Shown here: positions 8,115-16,185 of the stretch, piece by piece | Numbering within the stretch: the stretch's first letter is position 1 | How the letters are laid out: every line of letters begins with the position of its first letter | Assembly: GCF_900109605.1 (NCBI RefSeq) | Contig: NZ_FOAM01000006.1 | Location: 287,108-351,107, forward strand | From: Xaviernesmea oryzae | GTDB taxonomy: Bacteria > Pseudomonadota > Alphaproteobacteria > Rhizobiales > Rhizobiaceae | Direction of reading: 5' to 3' | Length of the DNA stretch: 64,000 nt | Made by a program: the position numbers and the translations under genes | Notes under the pieces: model-generated | The model's database searches: none | Told to the model about the DNA's origin: nothing | Seen by the model: the letters and a program-made list of their open reading frames with translations, nothing else

Positions 8115-9365
8115 ATGCGCTATTCCGCCCTGTCCATTCTCAAGAACGGCCTGTTCGGCAACAAGGGCTGGAAGCCGGCCTGGCGCACACCCGCACCCAA
8201 GCCGCATTATGACGTCGTCATCGTCGGCGGGGGCGGACATGGGCTGGCAACCGCTTATTACCTCGCCAAGGAATTCGGTATCACCAATGTCGCCGTCGTC
8301 GAGAAGGGCTATGTCGGCTCCGGCAATGTCGGCCGCAACACCACGATCATCCGCTCCAACTATCTGCTGCCGGGCAACAATCCCTTCTACGAACTGTCGA
8401 TGAAGCTCTGGGAAGGGCTGGAGCAGGACTTCAACTTCAACGCCATGGTCTCCCAGCGCGGCGTGCTAAACCTCTTTCATTCCGACGCCCAGCGCGACGC
8501 CTATACCCGGCGTGGCAATGCCATGCAGCTGCACGGTGTGGATGCCGACCTTCTCGACCGCGAGGCCGTGCGCGCCATGGTGCCCTTCCTCGACTTCGAC
8601 AATGCGCGCTTCCCGATCCAGGGCGGACTGTTGCAAAAGCGCGGCGGCACGGTGCGCCATGATGCGGTGGCCTGGGGCTATGCCCGCGGCGCCGATATGC
8701 GTGGCGTCGACATCCTGCAAAATTGCGAGGTCACCGGCATTCGCCAATCGCAGGGCCGGGTTCTGGGCGTCGAGACCACACGCGGCTTCATCGCCTGCAA
8801 CAAGCTGGCGCTGGCGGCCGCCGGCAATTCTTCCCGGGTCGCCGAGATGGCGGGCCTCAAGCTCCCGATGGAAAGCCATGTGCTGCAGGCCTTCGTCTCC
8901 GAGGGGCTGAAGCCCTTCATCGACGGCGTCGTCACCTTCGGCGCCGGCCATTTCTACGTCTCGCAATCCGACAAGGGCGGGCTGGTCTTCGGCGGCGATA
9001 TCGACGGCTATAATTCCTATGCCCAGCGCGGCAATCTGGCGACGGTGGAGCATGTGGCCGAGGCCGGCAAGGCGATGATCCCCGCTTTGTCGCGCATCCG
9101 GGTGCTCAGGTCCTGGGGCGGGGTGATGGACATGTCGATGGATGGCTCGCCTGTTATCGACCGCACGCCGATCGACAATCTCTATCTCAATGCCGGCTGG
9201 TGCTATGGCGGCTTCAAGGCGACACCGGCATCCGGCTTCTGCTTCGCGCACCTGCTGGCGCGCGACGCGCCGCAGGCGACCGCGACGGCCTTCCGGCTCG
9301 ACCGCTTCAAGCGCGGCTATCTCATCGACGAAAAGGGCCAGGGCGCCCAGCCGAACCTGCATTGA
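8115..9365 (+). CDS. soxB: sarcosine oxidase beta-subunit family protein (SoxB; probable N-methylglutamate dehydrogenase MgdA)
   Basis: A 416-residue FAD-dependent amine oxidase. The dinucleotide-binding site is DVVIVGGGGHGLATAYYLAK, near residue 33. The segment RHDAVAWGYA places a His near residue 182 at the position that carries covalent FMN in heterotetrameric sarcosine oxidase. A second glycine-rich FAD contact region is at the C-terminus (NAGWCYGGFKATPASG). It is the first of four tightly packed genes (soxB-soxD-soxA-soxG order). The same four-subunit set serves sarcosine oxidase and N-methylglutamate dehydrogenase; the adjacent glxBCD-glnT genes favour N-methylglutamate as substrate. 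Confidence 0.9.
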   Translation: MRYSALSILKNGLFGNKGWKPAWRTPAPKPHYDVVIVGGGGHGLATAYYLAKEFGITNVAVVEKGYVGSGNVGRNTTIIRSNYLLPGNNPFYELSMKLWEGLEQDFNFNAMVSQRGVLNLFHSDAQRDAYTRRGNAMQLHGVDADLLDREAVRAMVPFLDFDNARFPIQGGLLQKRGGTVRHDAVAWGYARGADMRGVDILQNCEVTGIRQSQGRVLGVETTRGFIACNKLALAAAGNSSRVAEMAGLKLPMESHVLQAFVSEGLKPFIDGVVTFGAGHFYVSQSDKGGLVFGGDIDGYNSYAQRGNLATVEHVAEAGKAMIPALSRIRVLRSWGGVMDMSMDGSPVIDRTPIDNLYLNAGWCYGGFKATPASGFCFAHLLARDAPQATATAFRLDRFKRGYLIDEKGQGAQPNLH

Positions 9366-9417
9366 TCAGAGAACATCGGTCCGACGCTCTTAACCTGCTT
9401 TCGCAAGGACAACCGAC

Positions 9418-9693
9418 ATGGCAAGCCTGATTGCCTGCCCGCATTGCGGCAGGAGACCCAAGGAAGAATTCACCATCAAGGGCGCGGCTCTCGTCCGCCC
9501 CGAGCCGGAGGCCGACGCGGATACCTGGTTCGACCATGTCTATCTGCGCGACAATCCGCGCGGTCGCTACGCGGAATTCTGGCACCACACCTCCGGCTGC
9601 CGCCGCTGGCTGGTGGTGACCCGCGATACCGCAACGCATGAGCTGGAAGAGACCCGGGACGCAGCACTCTGGCGCAGGGAGACCGCCCGATGA
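9418..9693 (+). CDS. soxD: sarcosine oxidase delta-subunit family protein (SoxD; probable MgdB)
   Basis: A 91-residue zinc-ribbon-like subunit. The N-terminal IACPHCGRRPKEEF supplies two zinc-binding Cys, and a later HHTSGCRRW supplies His and Cys ligands. The conserved sequence and length match SoxD, the smallest subunit of the heterotetramer, which contributes structure rather than catalysis. Its stop overlaps the start of the next gene by 4 bp, which indicates translational coupling with soxA. Confidence 0.9.
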   Translation: MASLIACPHCGRRPKEEFTIKGAALVRPEPEADADTWFDHVYLRDNPRGRYAEFWHHTSGCRRWLVVTRDTATHELEETRDAALWRRETAR

Positions 9694-12656
9694 CGAGCTA
9701 TCGCCTGAACCAGGGCGGGCTGATCGACCGCGCCCAGCCGCTCTCCTTCTCCTTCGATGGCAAGCCGATGACGGGCTTTGCCGGCGATAGCCTCGCCTCG
9801 GCGCTGCTCGCCAATGGCCAGCGGCTGATGGGCCGCTCCTTCAAATATCACCGCCCTCGCGGCGTGTTGACGGCGGGCGCGGCCGAGCCCAACGCGCTGA
9901 TGACGATCGGCAAGGGCGGACGCACCGAGACCAACACCCGCGCGACCATGCAGGAACTCTATGCCGGGCTCACCGCCCGCAGCCAGAACCGCTGGCCCTC
10001 GCTCGACCATGATATCGGCGCGCTGAACGGCCTGCTCTCGCCGTTCTTGAGCGCCGGCTTCTACTACAAGACCTTCATGTGGCCGGCCACATTCTGGGAG
10101 AAGCTCTACGAGCCCTTCATCCGCAAGGCGGCGGGGCTCGGCGAGGCCGCGAAGGAGAGCGATCCCGACAGGTTCGAGAAATGCTGGGCCCATTGCGATC
10201 TTCTCGTCATCGGCGCCGGTGCGACGGGTCTTGCCGCCGCGCTGACCGCCGGCCGCGCCGGCGCGCGGGTCATTCTGCTCGATGAGCAGGCGACCATCGG
10301 CGGCGGGCTTTTGTCCGAGACAGCAACCATCAGCGGCGTGCCGGCGCCACGCTTTGCCGAGACCCTCCTGGCCGAACTCGAGGCCCTGCCCAATGTCCGC
10401 GTCCTGCCCCGCACCACCGCCTTTGGCTGGTATGACGGCAATGTCTTCGGTGCGGTCGAGCGGGTGCAGAAACATCTGGCCGAACCGCTTGCAAACCGGC
10501 CGGTGGAACGCCTCTGGCGGATCATCGCCGGTCAGGCGCTGCTGGCAACGGGCGCGGAAGAGCGTCCGCTCGTGTTCGGCGGCAACGACATTCCCGGCGT
10601 GATGATGGCCAGCGCCGCGCGCAGCTACGTCAACCGCTACGCCGTCGCCCCGGCCCGGCAGATGGCCGTCTTCACCACCAATGACAGCGGTTATGCGCTG
10701 GTGCGCGATCTCGAAGCGGCCGGCGTGTCGCTTTCCGCCATCATCGACAGCCGCGCCGAGGGGGCTGCACCCGGCCTTTACAAGGGCAGCGCCCGCATCA
10801 TCCCAGGCGCGGTGGTGCGCGATGCGCATGGCGGAAAGTCGCTTTCGGCCATCACCATCGCCAGCCAAGGACGCACGGAAAAGCTCGGCGTCGACGGCCT
10901 CGCCGTCTCAGGCGGCTTCAGCCCGATCGTCCATCTCGCCTGCCATCGCGGCGGCAAGCTATCCTGGTCGGATGAGAACGGGGCCTTTCTCGCCGAGGAC
11001 CGCAAGGGCCTGGCGCTGGCAGGGGCCGCCGCCGGCCTCTCCGGTCTTGCCACCTGCCTGGAGGCCGGCGCGCGCACGGCTCTCGCCCTGCTCGACCAGC
11101 TCGGCATCGCCGCAACATTTGCGCCCTTCCCCGATGTCGAAGGCGATATCGTCGCGCCGGCTACCAAGCCGCTCTGGTCTATCCCCGGCATCAAGGGCAA
11201 GGCCTTTATCGACTTTCAGAACGACGTCCACCGCGCCGATCTCGGCCTTGCCGTGCGCGAGGGCTATGCCCATGTGGAACTCGCCAAGCGCTATACGACG
11301 AATGGCATGGCGACCGACCAGGGCAAGCTCTCCAATGTCAACGCCATCGGCCTGCTTGCCGAGGCGCGCGGCGTTTCGCCTGACGAGGTCGGCACCACCA
11401 CCTTCCGGCCCTTCTACACGCCCGTCTCTTTTGGCGCGCTGGCGGGATCCTCCCATGGCAAGCATTTCCAGCCGGTGCGCCAGTCGCCGCTGCATGACTG
11501 GGCGAAGAAGAACGGCGCCCGCTTCGTCGAGACCGGCCTCTGGTATCGCTCCGCCTGGTTCCCGCGCGCGGGCGAAAGCACCTGGCGCGAGAGCGTCGAC
11601 CGCGAGGTGCGCACCGTGCGCGAAAAGGCCGGGCTCTGCGATGTCTCCATGCTCGGCAAGATCGAGATCACCGGCAAGGACGCCGCCACCTTCCTCGACC
11701 GCGTCTATTGCAACGGCTTCGCCAACCTGCCCGTGGGCAAGGCGCGTTACGGGCTGATGCTGCGCGAGGACGGCTTCATCTATGATGACGGCACCACCAG
11801 CCGGCTCGCCGAAGACCGCTTCTTCATGACGACCACGACGGCCTATGCCGCCGGCGTTCTCAATCATCTGGAATTTTGCGCCCAGGCGCTCTGGCCGGAG
11901 CTTGACGTGCGGCTGGCCTCCGTCACCGATCAATGGGCGCAGATGGCGATAGCCGGTCCGCTGGCCCGCGCGATCCTTCAGGACATTGTCGACGCGGACA
12001 TTTCCAACGAGGCCTTCCCCTTCCTTGGCGCCCGCACCGTCTCGCTCTTCAACGGTGCGCTTGCCGGCCGGCTGTTCCGCATCTCCTTCTCCGGCGAGCT
12101 TGCCTATGAGCTGGCCGTGCCCGCAGGCTATGGCGAAAGCGTTGCCGACGCATTGATGGAGATCGGAAAGCCGCACGGGATGTGCGCTTATGGCGTGGAA
12201 GCGCTCTCGGTGCTGCGCATCGAGAAGGGCCACGTTACCCATAATGAGATCAACGGCACGGTGGTGCCGGCCGATCTCGGCTTCGGCCGCATGGTCTCGA
12301 CCAAGAAGGCGGACTTCATCGGCAAGCATATGCTGTCGCGCGAGGGCTTGGTGGCAGCCAACCGCCATCAGCTCGTCGGTGTCGTACCGCTCGATCCGGC
12401 AACGAGTTTTCGCACCGGCGCGCATATTCTCGCCAAGGGCGCGACGGCGACGCTGGAAAGCAGCCTTGGCCATGTCAGCTCCAGCTGCCACTCGCCGCAT
12501 GTAGGCTCCACCATCGGGCTGGCTTTGGTGCGCGCCGGCGCCAGCCGGCATGGGGAGGAGGTCATGGTGTGGAACGGCTTGCGCGGCGAATATACGCCAG
12601 GCCGGCTCTGCGATCCCGTCTTTGTCGATCCCGCCCATGAGAAACTCAAGGTCTGA
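9690..12656 (+). CDS. soxA: sarcosine oxidase alpha-subunit family protein (SoxA; probable MgdC)
   Basis: A 988-residue subunit of the usual family length. The N-terminal ferredoxin-like domain (about residues 10-95) includes SFKYHRPRGVLTAGAAEPNA. An NAD-binding domain starts near residue 170 (DLLVIGAGATGLAAALTAG). The C-terminal half, from about residue 600, is a glycine-cleavage T-protein-like folate domain (CDVSMLGKIEITGKDAATFL; later ALSVLRIEKGHVTHNEING). In the complex, the formaldehyde-level carbon from the oxidised N-methyl group is captured on THF as methylene-THF. PurU nearby could then release formate after oxidation of that folate. Confidence 0.92.
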   Translation: MTSYRLNQGGLIDRAQPLSFSFDGKPMTGFAGDSLASALLANGQRLMGRSFKYHRPRGVLTAGAAEPNALMTIGKGGRTETNTRATMQELYAGLTARSQNRWPSLDHDIGALNGLLSPFLSAGFYYKTFMWPATFWEKLYEPFIRKAAGLGEAAKESDPDRFEKCWAHCDLLVIGAGATGLAAALTAGRAGARVILLDEQATIGGGLLSETATISGVPAPRFAETLLAELEALPNVRVLPRTTAFGWYDGNVFGAVERVQKHLAEPLANRPVERLWRIIAGQALLATGAEERPLVFGGNDIPGVMMASAARSYVNRYAVAPARQMAVFTTNDSGYALVRDLEAAGVSLSAIIDSRAEGAAPGLYKGSARIIPGAVVRDAHGGKSLSAITIASQGRTEKLGVDGLAVSGGFSPIVHLACHRGGKLSWSDENGAFLAEDRKGLALAGAAAGLSGLATCLEAGARTALALLDQLGIAATFAPFPDVEGDIVAPATKPLWSIPGIKGKAFIDFQNDVHRADLGLAVREGYAHVELAKRYTTNGMATDQGKLSNVNAIGLLAEARGVSPDEVGTTTFRPFYTPVSFGALAGSSHGKHFQPVRQSPLHDWAKKNGARFVETGLWYRSAWFPRAGESTWRESVDREVRTVREKAGLCDVSMLGKIEITGKDAATFLDRVYCNGFANLPVGKARYGLMLREDGFIYDDGTTSRLAEDRFFMTTTTAYAAGVLNHLEFCAQALWPELDVRLASVTDQWAQMAIAGPLARAILQDIVDADISNEAFPFLGARTVSLFNGALAGRLFRISFSGELAYELAVPAGYGESVADALMEIGKPHGMCAYGVEALSVLRIEKGHVTHNEINGTVVPADLGFGRMVSTKKADFIGKHMLSREGLVAANRHQLVGVVPLDPATSFRTGAHILAKGATATLESSLGHVSSSCHSPHVGSTIGLALVRAGASRHGEEVMVWNGLRGEYTPGRLCDPVFVDPAHEKLKV

Positions 12657-12664
12657 GGCCCGCA

Positions 12665-13180
12665 ATGTCCCACGTCCTGCAGCATCGCCCTGCCCTTGGC
12701 CAGCGTTCGCCCATCCAGCATCCGGGCATCGCACTCGAAGCGCTTCCGGAGGGCCATGTCCTGCATCTGCTCGCCGCGCCGGAGGTCGATGCCGGAGCGT
12801 TGCAGAACGCGGCCTGCCGCCCCTTGCGCCCCGTTTCGCCGGGACAATGGTTTCTCGTCGGCGACGAAGTCCTGACGCCACAGGCCCTCGCCGATCTCGA
12901 AGCCCGCGTGAAACCCTTGGCCGATCTGGTCGATCAGGGCCACGGCCGCGTGCGCATCGCGCTCTCAGGCCCTCGCGCACGCGATGTGCTGGCCAAGGGC
13001 ACGGCGGTCGATCTCGGCGATCCAGCCTTCCCCATCGGCCACGCCACCCCGACCCTCATCGGCCATATCGGCGTCCATCTCACCCGCACGGACGAGGATC
13101 GCTTCGAGCTTCTCGTCCTGCGCGGCTTTGCCCAGAACCTGTGGGACGAACTGGCTTTGATGGCGGCGGAGTATGCCTGA
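12665..13180 (+). CDS. soxG: sarcosine oxidase gamma-subunit family protein (SoxG; probable MgdD)
   Basis: A 171-residue fourth subunit, 8 bp after soxA. Visible family features are LRPVSPGQWFLVGDE near residue 60, an ALSGPRARDVLAKGTAVDL segment and a C-terminal LLVLRGFAQNLWDELALMAA. SoxG is related to the GcvT fold and is structural. With SoxB, SoxD and SoxA it completes the heterotetramer. A GC hairpin at 13240-13255 may end the operon. Confidence 0.88.
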   Translation: MSHVLQHRPALGQRSPIQHPGIALEALPEGHVLHLLAAPEVDAGALQNAACRPLRPVSPGQWFLVGDEVLTPQALADLEARVKPLADLVDQGHGRVRIALSGPRARDVLAKGTAVDLGDPAFPIGHATPTLIGHIGVHLTRTDEDRFELLVLRGFAQNLWDELALMAAEYA

Positions 13181-13239
13181 GCGGCGATCGGCACGACGCA
13201 TGAAAGCCGCCGTCTCTGCATTCACGCAATGAAGAGTCT

Positions 13240-13255
13240 CCCGGAGATTTCCGGG
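13240..13255 (+). terminator. possible stem-loop after soxG
   Basis: CCCGGA-GATT-TCCGGG, 6-bp perfect stem with a tetraloop, 60 bp after the soxG stop. There is no T-run, so termination is uncertain. Confidence 0.35.
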
Positions 13256-13355
13256 CTTCACGGCCGCCTTGTCGGCATGCGAGAGAAGGCATGTGATCCC
13301 TTCTTCGCGCCGGACCACCCCTCCCGGTCGGGCGCTTGACCACAGGATGCCTTTC

Positions 13356-14300
13356 ATGCCGCAGCCGATCGCCTTCGTCACCCGCATCTCTCCCGAGGAG
13401 GAGCAGGTCTGGCTTGCCGCATTGCGCCAAGCCATGCCGGGCGAGCGGATCGAAAGCCTTTCCAGCCTCACCCGGGAGGAGCGGGAAGCCGTCGAAATCG
13501 CCATCGTCGCCAATCCCGATCCGGCCGATCTGAAGCAGTTGCCAAGTCTCGTCTGGATCCACGGTCTCTGGGCCGGGGTCGAGCGGCTGGTGAGCGAGCT
13601 TGAGGATTTCGACGTGCCGATCGTCCGGCTGGTCGACCCGCAGATGAGCCACACCATGGCCGAAGCCGTGCTTGCCTGGACCTATTATCTCTTCCGCGAC
13701 ATGCCGGCCTATGCCCGCCAGCAGCGAGACCGCCTCTGGGCGCAGCTGGATTATAAGCGCGCCGATGAGACGACGGTCGGCCTTTTGGGCCTTGGCGCGC
13801 TGGGAACGGCGGCGGCCGGGCGGCTGAAGGAGGGCAGCTTTCGCGTGGCCGGCTGGAGCCGGACGCCGAAGGTGCTTGAGGGTGTGGAGAGTTTTTCCGG
13901 CGAAGACGGCCTGAACGCGCTGCTGGAGACGAGCGATATTCTGGTCTGCCTGGTTCCGCTGACGCCGCAGACACGCGGCCTGATCGATGCCGGCAGGCTG
14001 GCGCGGCTGAAGCCGGGCGCGAGCCTGATCAATTTCGCCCGGGGGCCGATCGTGGTGACAGCGGATCTCCTGGCGAGCCTCGACAGCGGCCATCTTGCCC
14101 ATGCGGTTCTCGACGTCTTCGATCAGGAGCCGCTGCCGGCCGAAAGCCCGCTCTGGGACCGGCCCGACATCACCATCCTGCCGCATATTTCCGCGCCCAC
14201 GGACCGGCGCACCGCCAGCGCCATCGTCGCCGGCAATATCGCGATCTACCGCGAGACGGGCGCCCTGCCGCCGACTGTCGACCGCGCGCGCGGCTACTGA
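13356..14300 (+). CDS. D-2-hydroxyacid dehydrogenase (glyoxylate/hydroxypyruvate reductase A-like)
   Basis: A 314-residue NAD(P)-dependent reductase. The Rossmann motif is TVGLLGLGALGTAAAGRL. Catalytic regions follow: LVPLTPQTRGLI, the Arg-containing INFARGPIVV, the Glu in DVFDQEPLP, and a His in LPHISAP. This resembles GhrA, which reduces glyoxylate and hydroxypyruvate. The reading frame is open upstream, but AGGA sits 8 nt before the ATG at 13356 and the protein then starts MPQPIAFVTRI. It is 175 bp after soxG, may or may not be co-transcribed, and ends directly against arsC on the other strand. Confidence 0.87.
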   Translation: MPQPIAFVTRISPEEEQVWLAALRQAMPGERIESLSSLTREEREAVEIAIVANPDPADLKQLPSLVWIHGLWAGVERLVSELEDFDVPIVRLVDPQMSHTMAEAVLAWTYYLFRDMPAYARQQRDRLWAQLDYKRADETTVGLLGLGALGTAAAGRLKEGSFRVAGWSRTPKVLEGVESFSGEDGLNALLETSDILVCLVPLTPQTRGLIDAGRLARLKPGASLINFARGPIVVTADLLASLDSGHLAHAVLDVFDQEPLPAESPLWDRPDITILPHISAPTDRRTASAIVAGNIAIYRETGALPPTVDRARGY

Positions 14301-14729
14301 TCAGCGGCCCATCGGTCGGCCCTGCTCGTCGAGCACCGCCTCGCCATCCTCCTTGGAAAAGGCGGAGGAAAAGCCGTCCTTCGGCAGGATTTCCAGAAGC
14401 CTTTCCGAAGGCCGGCAAAGCCGGGTGCCGAGCGGGGTGATCACGAAAGGCCGGTTGATCAGGATGGGGTGGGCGAGCATGGCGTCGAGCAGGGCCTCGT
14501 CGCCAAGCGACGGATCGTCCAGTCCAAGCTCGGCATAGGGCGTCCCCTTCTCGCGCAGCGCCTCGCGCACCGTCAGCCCGGCCGCCTCGATCATCGCCAC
14601 GAGTTCGTCGCGGCTCGGCGGCGTCTTGAGATAGTCGATCACGACAGGCTCGATGCCGGCATGGATGAGAAGCGCCAGCGTGTTGCGCGAGGTGCCGCAG
14701 GCCGGATTATGGTAGATCGTCGTCGTCAT
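14301..14729 (-). CDS. arsC: arsenate reductase, glutaredoxin-dependent
   Basis: A 142-residue ArsC of the thioredoxin-fold plasmid/E. coli type. The N-terminus MTTTIYHNPACGTSRNTLAL carries the catalytic Cys (NPACGTSRN), and the arginines of the family appear later (LINRPFVITPLGTRLCRPSE). It reduces arsenate to arsenite using glutathione/glutaredoxin. The start at 14729 has GAGGAAGG upstream; a longer frame to 14777 has none. No arsenite pump or ArsR lies beside it, so it stands alone here. Confidence 0.92.
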   Translation of the reverse strand: MTTTIYHNPACGTSRNTLALLIHAGIEPVVIDYLKTPPSRDELVAMIEAAGLTVREALREKGTPYAELGLDDPSLGDEALLDAMLAHPILINRPFVITPLGTRLCRPSERLLEILPKDGFSSAFSKEDGEAVLDEQGRPMGR

Positions 14730-14803
14730 CGGCGCCTTCCTCTCGACAGTCGGGGTACGGTCTCTAGCCCAGAACATCGCGCGCAGGAAGGCGCAAGACA
14801 GGC

Positions 14804-15604
14804 TCAGAAAACCGGTTGCGACGGCTCGACGATCACTTGAGGCCCGCCGATGACCTGCGGGGCACCGAACCCGTCTGGGGCCGAGACCATCTGCGGTGCT
14901 GCCGAAAGGTCGGTTACGACGATCGGTGTGCCGTCAGGCACCCGGTCGTAGAGATCGACCACATCCTGATTGATCATCCGCACGCAGCCCGACGATACCG
15001 ATTTGCCGATGGTCCACCATTCGGGCGAGCCGTGAATACGGTAGAGCGTGTCCTGGCCGTTTTGAAAAATATAGAGCGCGCGGGCGCCGAGCGGGTTCTT
15101 CAGGCCCGGCTCCATGCCGCCCGTGCCGACGCCATAAGGAGCCAGCTCCGGCTGGCGGGCAACCATTTCGATTGGCGGCGTCCAGCGCGGCCATTGCCGC
15201 TTGTATTGGATCTTGCCGCGACCGGCCCAGGCAAAGCCAGCCCGGCCGAGACCGACGCCATAGCGCATCGCCTGCCCGTTCCCCAAGGTCAGATAGAGGA
15301 AATGTCCGCCGGTATCGACCACCAGCGTGCCCGGTTGCTCGCCTGTCGGGTCCGCCACCATTTGGCGCAGGAAGCGGCTCGGGATCTTCTGATAGGGGAT
15401 CGGCGGCAGCGGATAAGGCTCATCCGGCTTTGGGCCATACATGAAGGCATAGGCGCTGGTCTCAACCGGCGGCGCGACCTCGGCCACCGGAACCGGGCTT
15501 GTCTGGGTGCTGGCGCAGCCGGAGAGACCCAAAGCGGCCAGGGCACCGGAGCCGAGGAGAAAGCCCCGGCGGCTTAGCGTGTTTTGCATCAAGGACGATC
15601 TCAT
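14804..15604 (-). CDS. L,D-transpeptidase, exported (lipoprotein-like)
   Basis: A 266-residue protein with an ErfK/YbiS/YcfS/YnhG domain. The N-terminus has a twin-Arg-like export signal, SRRGFLLGSGALAALGLSGC, ending in a lipobox-like Cys. The catalytic region is IHGSPEWWTIG followed by SVSSGCVRM, which holds the active-site His and Cys. These enzymes make 3-3 cross-links in peptidoglycan or attach proteins to it in the periplasm. The start at 15604 has GGGAGG 9 nt upstream. It appears to be a single-gene unit; about 285 bp separate it from the next small gene. Confidence 0.9.
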   Translation of the reverse strand: MRSSLMQNTLSRRGFLLGSGALAALGLSGCASTQTSPVPVAEVAPPVETSAYAFMYGPKPDEPYPLPPIPYQKIPSRFLRQMVADPTGEQPGTLVVDTGGHFLYLTLGNGQAMRYGVGLGRAGFAWAGRGKIQYKRQWPRWTPPIEMVARQPELAPYGVGTGGMEPGLKNPLGARALYIFQNGQDTLYRIHGSPEWWTIGKSVSSGCVRMINQDVVDLYDRVPDGTPIVVTDLSAAPQMVSAPDGFGAPQVIGGPQVIVEPSQPVF

Positions 15605-15889
15605 CTGTGCGATCCTCCCGCAGGGAAATGCGGGTTTCGGCCTCAGAACGTTCGAAGCCGGCCGGCGGTTCGGGCACCGCGGCCGATTGATCAGCGTCTG
15701 GACAGAAAGCACATAGGGCGTCTGGCGCTCACCGACCGCTCAGATGTTCGTGAGGTCTAAAATGACGCAGATGGCGCGATCGAAGCCCGAGCCTTGGAAC
15801 GGGCCCGGCTGCCGCGACATAAAGCCGGCAGAAGGATGGCTTCCGCCTCCCGTCAAAGACCGTGTCGCATAGGTGCCCTCTGCAGCGGC

Positions 15890-16018
15890 TTATCCTGCCG
15901 GGGCTGGAACGGGTGCGGGCGTGAAAGGCGCCCAGACGGAATAGACGCCGATCAGGCCGAAGATGACGGATAGAACCACGAGCGCCATCAGCGAGAAGAA
16001 AATGAGCTTGCGTTGCAT
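15890..16018 (-). CDS. 42-residue single-pass membrane peptide, unknown function
   Basis: The sequence starts MQRKLIFFSLMALVVLSVIF, one hydrophobic helix preceded by basic residues. After the helix comes a Pro/Ala tail (PFTPAPVPAPAG). GGAGG sits 7 nt before the ATG, a strong ribosome site that supports a real small gene. It reads in the same direction as the P-type ATPase upstream and the L,D-transpeptidase downstream, with gaps of 167 and 285 bp. I do not recognise a family. A small membrane regulator or modulator of a neighbour is conceivable but unproven. Confidence 0.6.
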   Translation of the reverse strand: MQRKLIFFSLMALVVLSVIFGLIGVYSVWAPFTPAPVPAPAG

Positions 16019-16185
16019 GGATGGACCTCCGGCATGGCCGAAGGAAACCGGCATGCGTCTCGATTGACGTGATTCGTCGCTGAACCATACTGCAAAGCAA
16101 AGGACGATGCAGGAGGTGGCATACCGACGCAGGCCGCCTCCTTCACGCACGCATATCCTCATTGAGCCACCGGCAGCGGCAAGCC

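Noticed and set aside
10959..12980. Long open frame (673 codons) on the minus strand across soxA-soxG
   Set aside because: It is antisense to two clearly recognised sox genes and its translation is Arg/Gly/Ala-rich low-complexity, a shadow of high GC.
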